Positions 14,935 through 18,116 of a stretch of 18,116 bases of DNA are shown here, piece by piece (positions within the stretch are counted from its first letter, which is position 1; the number at the start of each line of letters is the position of its first letter). The notes beneath the pieces are model-generated. The model had not been told where the DNA came from. It was given only the letters and a program-made list of their open reading frames with translations, and searched no databases. The DNA is from Bacteroidia bacterium (GTDB lineage: Bacteria; Bacteroidota; Bacteroidia; NS11-12g; UBA9320), in the NCBI GenBank assembly GCA_022425465.1, contig JAKMFK010000102.1:1-18116 (forward strand), read 5' to 3'. Both the position numbers and the translations under genes were made by a program.

Positions 14935-14942
14935 TACATTTG
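14935..14942 (+). promoter_or_regulatory. -7 box for purF
   Basis: TACATTTG is an exact TAnnTTTG match 18 nt before the ATG at 14961. An in-frame TTG (14940-14942) lies within the box and so is not a plausible start. The box is contiguous with the aroQ box on the opposite strand. Confidence 0.6.
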
Positions 14943-14960
14943 TTTCATCATTTTAGCTGT

Positions 14961-16850
14961 ATGAGTGATCCAATAAAACATGAATGCGGTGTAGCCTTAA
15001 TTCGATTGAGAAAGCCGCTGGAATTTTATCGCGAAAAGTATGGAACGGAGTTGTATGGGTTGAAGAAACTGCAAATGTTGATGAACAAACAGCTCAACAG
15101 AGGTCAAGATGGAGCTGGTGTTGCGGCTATAAAACTTAATCCAGAATACGGCAGTCGTTACATTGCAAGAGAGCGTGCAATTGGTTCTGGTGCAGTGGGG
15201 GCACTTTTTGATCGCTTAAATAAAAGATATCAATCATTAAATCCTGAAAAGGTTTCTAATACTTCATGGCTAAAGAAAAACTATCCCTATGCAGGAGAGT
15301 TATTACTTGGTCATTTAAGATACGCAACTCACGGGAAAAATAGCATCGAAAATATACATCCCTTTCTACGTCAGAATAATTGGATGAGTAGGAATCTCGT
15401 GCTAGCTGGAAATTATAACATGACTAATGTGCAAGCCATGTATCGTCAATTGATTGATTTGGGTCAACATCCCAAAGAGATCAGCGATAATGTTACGATG
15501 CTTGAAAAAATTGGTCACTTTTTAGATGAGGAAAATGCCCGTTTATATCATGATTTTCGAGAAGATGGGTTGGATAGCTTGGCAATAGCTGACAAGATAA
15601 AAAACAACCTTAACCTCGAAGATGTATTGAAAAATGCATTTAAAAACGTGGATGGAGGTTACAATATGGTGGGTTTAATTGGAGACGGAAATGCATTTGT
15701 AATGCGAGATCCTAATGGAATTCGCCCCAATTATTATTGGGCAAATGACGAAGTAATAGTTGTAGCTAGTGAACGATCGGCCATACAGACGGCATTTGAT
15801 TTACAAGTAGAGGATCTCAAAGAAGTCACTCCTGGATCAGCATTGATAATTGCTCGTGATGGAAGCTTTGAGGAGAAAGAAATTCTTGCCCCACTTGATC
15901 GCTTATCTTGTAGTTTCGAGCGAATCTACTTTTCAAGGGGTAGTGATGGGAAAATACATGAAGAGCGTAAAAGACTAGGAAGAAAGTTAGCTAGGCGAAT
16001 TCTTAAACGCTTGGATTATGATATACGTTCTACCGTATTTTCATACATACCCAATACAGCAGCTACATCCTACTACGGTTTGATAGATGGGATATATAAA
16101 TACCTAGATAAGTGGAAGAGAGAGTCAATTATCAAATTAGGAGCCAACGCTCAGCCTGAAGAGATAGATAAATTATTGGCTGTAAAAATCAGACGAGAAA
16201 AGTTATTGGTCAAGGATGCGAAAATCCGGACCTTCATTGCACAGGATGAAGGTCGAGATGATCTTGTTGGTAATGGTTATGATATCACCTACGGATTAGT
16301 CAAACCAACGGATACGCTCGTGGTAGTGGATGACAGTATAGTTAGAGGAACAACATTAAAGAAAAGCATACTTCGAATACTAGATCGATTAGGTCCGAAA
16401 AAAATAATTGTTGCATCATCTGCACCAATTATCAAATACCCCGATTGTTATGGAATTGATATGAGTCGGATGAATGAGTTTATCGCATTCAAAGCAGTGA
16501 AGAGTTTACTTAAGAAAAATAACAATTTGGCTTTTATGGATGAAGTTTTGGATGCTTGTCAGCAAGAACTCAGAAAGCCAATTGAAGAGATGGAGAATAA
16601 AGTGAAGATGCTTTATGATCAATTTACAGATGAGGAAATCGAGCAAGAAATTGCTTTGTTAGTTACCCCAGAAGATATCAAAGCAGATGTAGAGATCGTT
16701 TATCAATCCATTGGTAATTTGCATGCCTCTTGTCCAAATCATTTAGGGGATTGGTATTTTTCAGGCAATTACCCCACACCAGGAGGGAATCAGGTAGTTA
16801 ATCGCAGTTATGTTTACTACATGCAAGGCAGCTCGGATAGAGCATACTAA
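14961..16850 (+). CDS. purF: Amidophosphoribosyltransferase (long Bacteroidota form)
   Basis: This enzyme makes 5-phosphoribosylamine from PRPP and glutamine, the first committed step of purine synthesis. From ATG 14961 it is 629 residues, well above the usual ~470-510. The Ntn glutaminase half shows Cys9 (KHECGVAL) after an 8-residue propeptide, RGQDGAG (48-54), GHLRYATHG (117-125), GNYNMTN (150-156) and RDPNGIRP. The phosphoribosyltransferase half shows the PRPP loop VVVDDSIVRGTT (454-465). The C-terminus CPNHLGDWYFSGNYP resembles the usual final C-x-x-C-F-x-G-x-Y-P element, so the extra length is spread internally. Earlier in-frame TTG 14940 overlaps the promoter box and was rejected. Stops of purF and hutI are 4 nt apart. 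Confidence 0.9.
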   Translation: MSDPIKHECGVALIRLRKPLEFYREKYGTELYGLKKLQMLMNKQLNRGQDGAGVAAIKLNPEYGSRYIARERAIGSGAVGALFDRLNKRYQSLNPEKVSNTSWLKKNYPYAGELLLGHLRYATHGKNSIENIHPFLRQNNWMSRNLVLAGNYNMTNVQAMYRQLIDLGQHPKEISDNVTMLEKIGHFLDEENARLYHDFREDGLDSLAIADKIKNNLNLEDVLKNAFKNVDGGYNMVGLIGDGNAFVMRDPNGIRPNYYWANDEVIVVASERSAIQTAFDLQVEDLKEVTPGSALIIARDGSFEEKEILAPLDRLSCSFERIYFSRGSDGKIHEERKRLGRKLARRILKRLDYDIRSTVFSYIPNTAATSYYGLIDGIYKYLDKWKRESIIKLGANAQPEEIDKLLAVKIRREKLLVKDAKIRTFIAQDEGRDDLVGNGYDITYGLVKPTDTLVVVDDSIVRGTTLKKSILRILDRLGPKKIIVASSAPIIKYPDCYGIDMSRMNEFIAFKAVKSLLKKNNNLAFMDEVLDACQQELRKPIEEMENKVKMLYDQFTDEEIEQEIALLVTPEDIKADVEIVYQSIGNLHASCPNHLGDWYFSGNYPTPGGNQVVNRSYVYYMQGSSDRAY

Positions 16851-16854
16851 ATTT

Positions 16855-18075
16855 TTAAACTATCACACTACTAATCCTATTTTCCCCAAACCAATAGGGG
16901 ATGTCCTCAAGACCATTTACAGGCTTGGTTATGATAAGATTCGCTTTTTTGCCAATTTGAATACTTCCAACTTCATCTTGAACATCCATGGCAAATGCAG
17001 CATTGTATGTCAAACCATTGAAAGCTTCTTCAGGCGTTAGTTTCATTTGGGAGCAGGCTAATGCAAATGCTAAATTTAAGTTGCTGCTTGGTGCTGATCC
17101 TGGGTTGAAATCACTAGCGATTGCAACAGGGATATTTCGTTGGATAAGTTGTTTAGCTGGCGTGTAAGGGATATCCAAGAACATTGAGCACAACGGTAGT
17201 GCTGTAGCTAATGTGTTAGAATTTTCGAGGGCAACATAATCTTCTTCGTTCATCACTTCAAGGTGGTCCACGGATAACGCTCCGTGCGAGCATGCAAGTT
17301 GTACCGCACCAAAACTACTGAATTGATTTACATGTACCTTAGCTTTAATTCCGTATTGATCACCTGCTTCGATGATTTGTTTTAAATCGTCCAAATCAAA
17401 ATAACCAGTTTCGCAAAAAATATCAATAAAATCAGCGAGATTCTCTCCAGCTATTCGAGGCAACATTTCATTGCATACAAGATACATGTATGCTGCTTTA
17501 TTATTCTTAAATTCTTCAGGGATGGCGTGTGCACCTAAAAAAGTGGATTTAATTGGAATGGGTGAGAGTTGTTTCAACACACGAATGACTCGAAGCATCT
17601 TCATCTCGTCTTCGATGTTGAGTCCATAACCACTTTTGATTTCAATGGCTCCAGTTCCATTTTTGATGACTTGTTCGAGTCGGACGTGAGCATCATCATA
17701 AAGCTCTTGTTCACTCATTTCGTGCAACTTTTTCGCCGAGTTGAGAATGCCTCCACCAGCTTCTGCAATTTCTTGGTAGGTTTTACCGTGTAGTCGCATT
17801 TTCATTTCATCGCTTCTACTTTTGGCAAATACAAGGTGGGTATGAGAATCTACATACATTGGCATGACCAATTTTTGAGCACAATCATGGGTTGTCAATT
17901 CGGTGCTTGGGCAATTATTCATGGGTCCAAAATCGTGTATGACTCCATCTCGAATGATTAAGTATGCATTATCTAAAGTACGAACTTGACCTTGTGAGCT
18001 TCCCTTTTTTACCTCATTAGAATTATTAGTGATTCCAATCAGTTGTTTGATGTTGGTAAGTACCAAATTATTCAT
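16855..18075 (-). CDS. hutI: Imidazolonepropionase
   Basis: This 406-residue cytosolic metallo-hydrolase of the amidohydrolase superfamily opens the ring of 4-imidazolone-5-propionate to N-formimino-L-glutamate, the third step of histidine breakdown. The metal site is complete: DSHTHLVF (His78, His80), KVHVNQF (His248) and the catalytic Asp in ASDFNPG (Asp322). GAHAIPEE (His183), SVDHLE (His271) and IKSGYGL are also typical of HutI. The length is normal. No other hut gene is in the window. It converges on purF with 4 nt between stops. The promoter box is at 18101-18108. Confidence 0.95.
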   Translation of the reverse strand: MNNLVLTNIKQLIGITNNSNEVKKGSSQGQVRTLDNAYLIIRDGVIHDFGPMNNCPSTELTTHDCAQKLVMPMYVDSHTHLVFAKSRSDEMKMRLHGKTYQEIAEAGGGILNSAKKLHEMSEQELYDDAHVRLEQVIKNGTGAIEIKSGYGLNIEDEMKMLRVIRVLKQLSPIPIKSTFLGAHAIPEEFKNNKAAYMYLVCNEMLPRIAGENLADFIDIFCETGYFDLDDLKQIIEAGDQYGIKAKVHVNQFSSFGAVQLACSHGALSVDHLEVMNEEDYVALENSNTLATALPLCSMFLDIPYTPAKQLIQRNIPVAIASDFNPGSAPSSNLNLAFALACSQMKLTPEEAFNGLTYNAAFAMDVQDEVGSIQIGKKANLIITKPVNGLEDIPYWFGENRISSVIV

Positions 18076-18100
18076 TGAGCTATAGTGTATAATCTGAGAA

Positions 18101-18108
18101 CAAAAATA
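18101..18108 (-). promoter_or_regulatory. -7 box for hutI
   Basis: The minus strand reads TATTTTTG, an exact TAnnTTTG match, 25 nt before the ATG at 18075. The -33 region is outside the window. Confidence 0.5.
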
Positions 18109-18116
18109 GGGGTTAG

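Noticed and set aside
14940..14960. TTG at 14940 as the start of purF
   Set aside because: It lies inside the TACATTTG box. ATG 14961 gives the expected short propeptide before the Cys nucleophile.

Overview
The window looks like chromosomal DNA of a Bacteroidota species, probably Flavobacteriales-like. It is AT-rich, has almost no Shine-Dalgarno sequences, and repeatedly carries the Bacteroidota -7 promoter element TAnnTTTG just upstream of start codons. It also has a DUF4175 protein, a HYC_CC_PP-like protein, a T9SS-like C-terminal remnant and the long (~630-residue) form of PurF. Gene identities were read from motifs in the translated sequence; no database search was run.

Bases 1-1963 read as a collapsed accessory island. 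In order they hold the end of a propeller-like protein, an in-frame remnant resembling a T9SS sorting tail, a small HYC_CC_PP-like open frame that looks chimeric, an apparently intact ICMT-family membrane methyltransferase, the first 132 residues of a heavy-metal P-type ATPase, and the C-terminal tail of a large serine recombinase. The ATPase and recombinase fragments meet at a short stretch that fits both families in different frames. The recombinase frame runs through the terminator and into the 3' end of a minus-strand tRNA-Asn(GUU), which forms the island's edge.

Bases 2088-18116 are compact housekeeping sequence. They contain a 4-oxalocrotonate decarboxylase/hydratase-type enzyme (-); a PfkB sugar kinase and RecJ in one operon (+); an outer-membrane beta-barrel (-); the LPS-export ATPase LptB (+); a 1102-residue membrane-anchored DUF4175 coiled-coil protein (-); a periplasmic thioredoxin-like protein followed by the 23S rRNA methyltransferase RlmD (+); a GNAT acetyltransferase (-); a small conserved-looking protein and a family 2 glycosyltransferase (+); type II dehydroquinase AroQ (-); PurF (+); and imidazolonepropionase HutI (-).

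The layout alternates strands. Convergent neighbours overlap or lie within 5 nt of each other, and divergent neighbours share very short promoter regions. The aroQ/purF pair has two -7 boxes lying directly back to back. Several promoters sit so close to the start codon that the transcripts are probably leaderless or nearly so. I see no convincing new multi-gene defence or biosynthetic system. The most unusual material is the island scar at tRNA-Asn and the promoter architecture.
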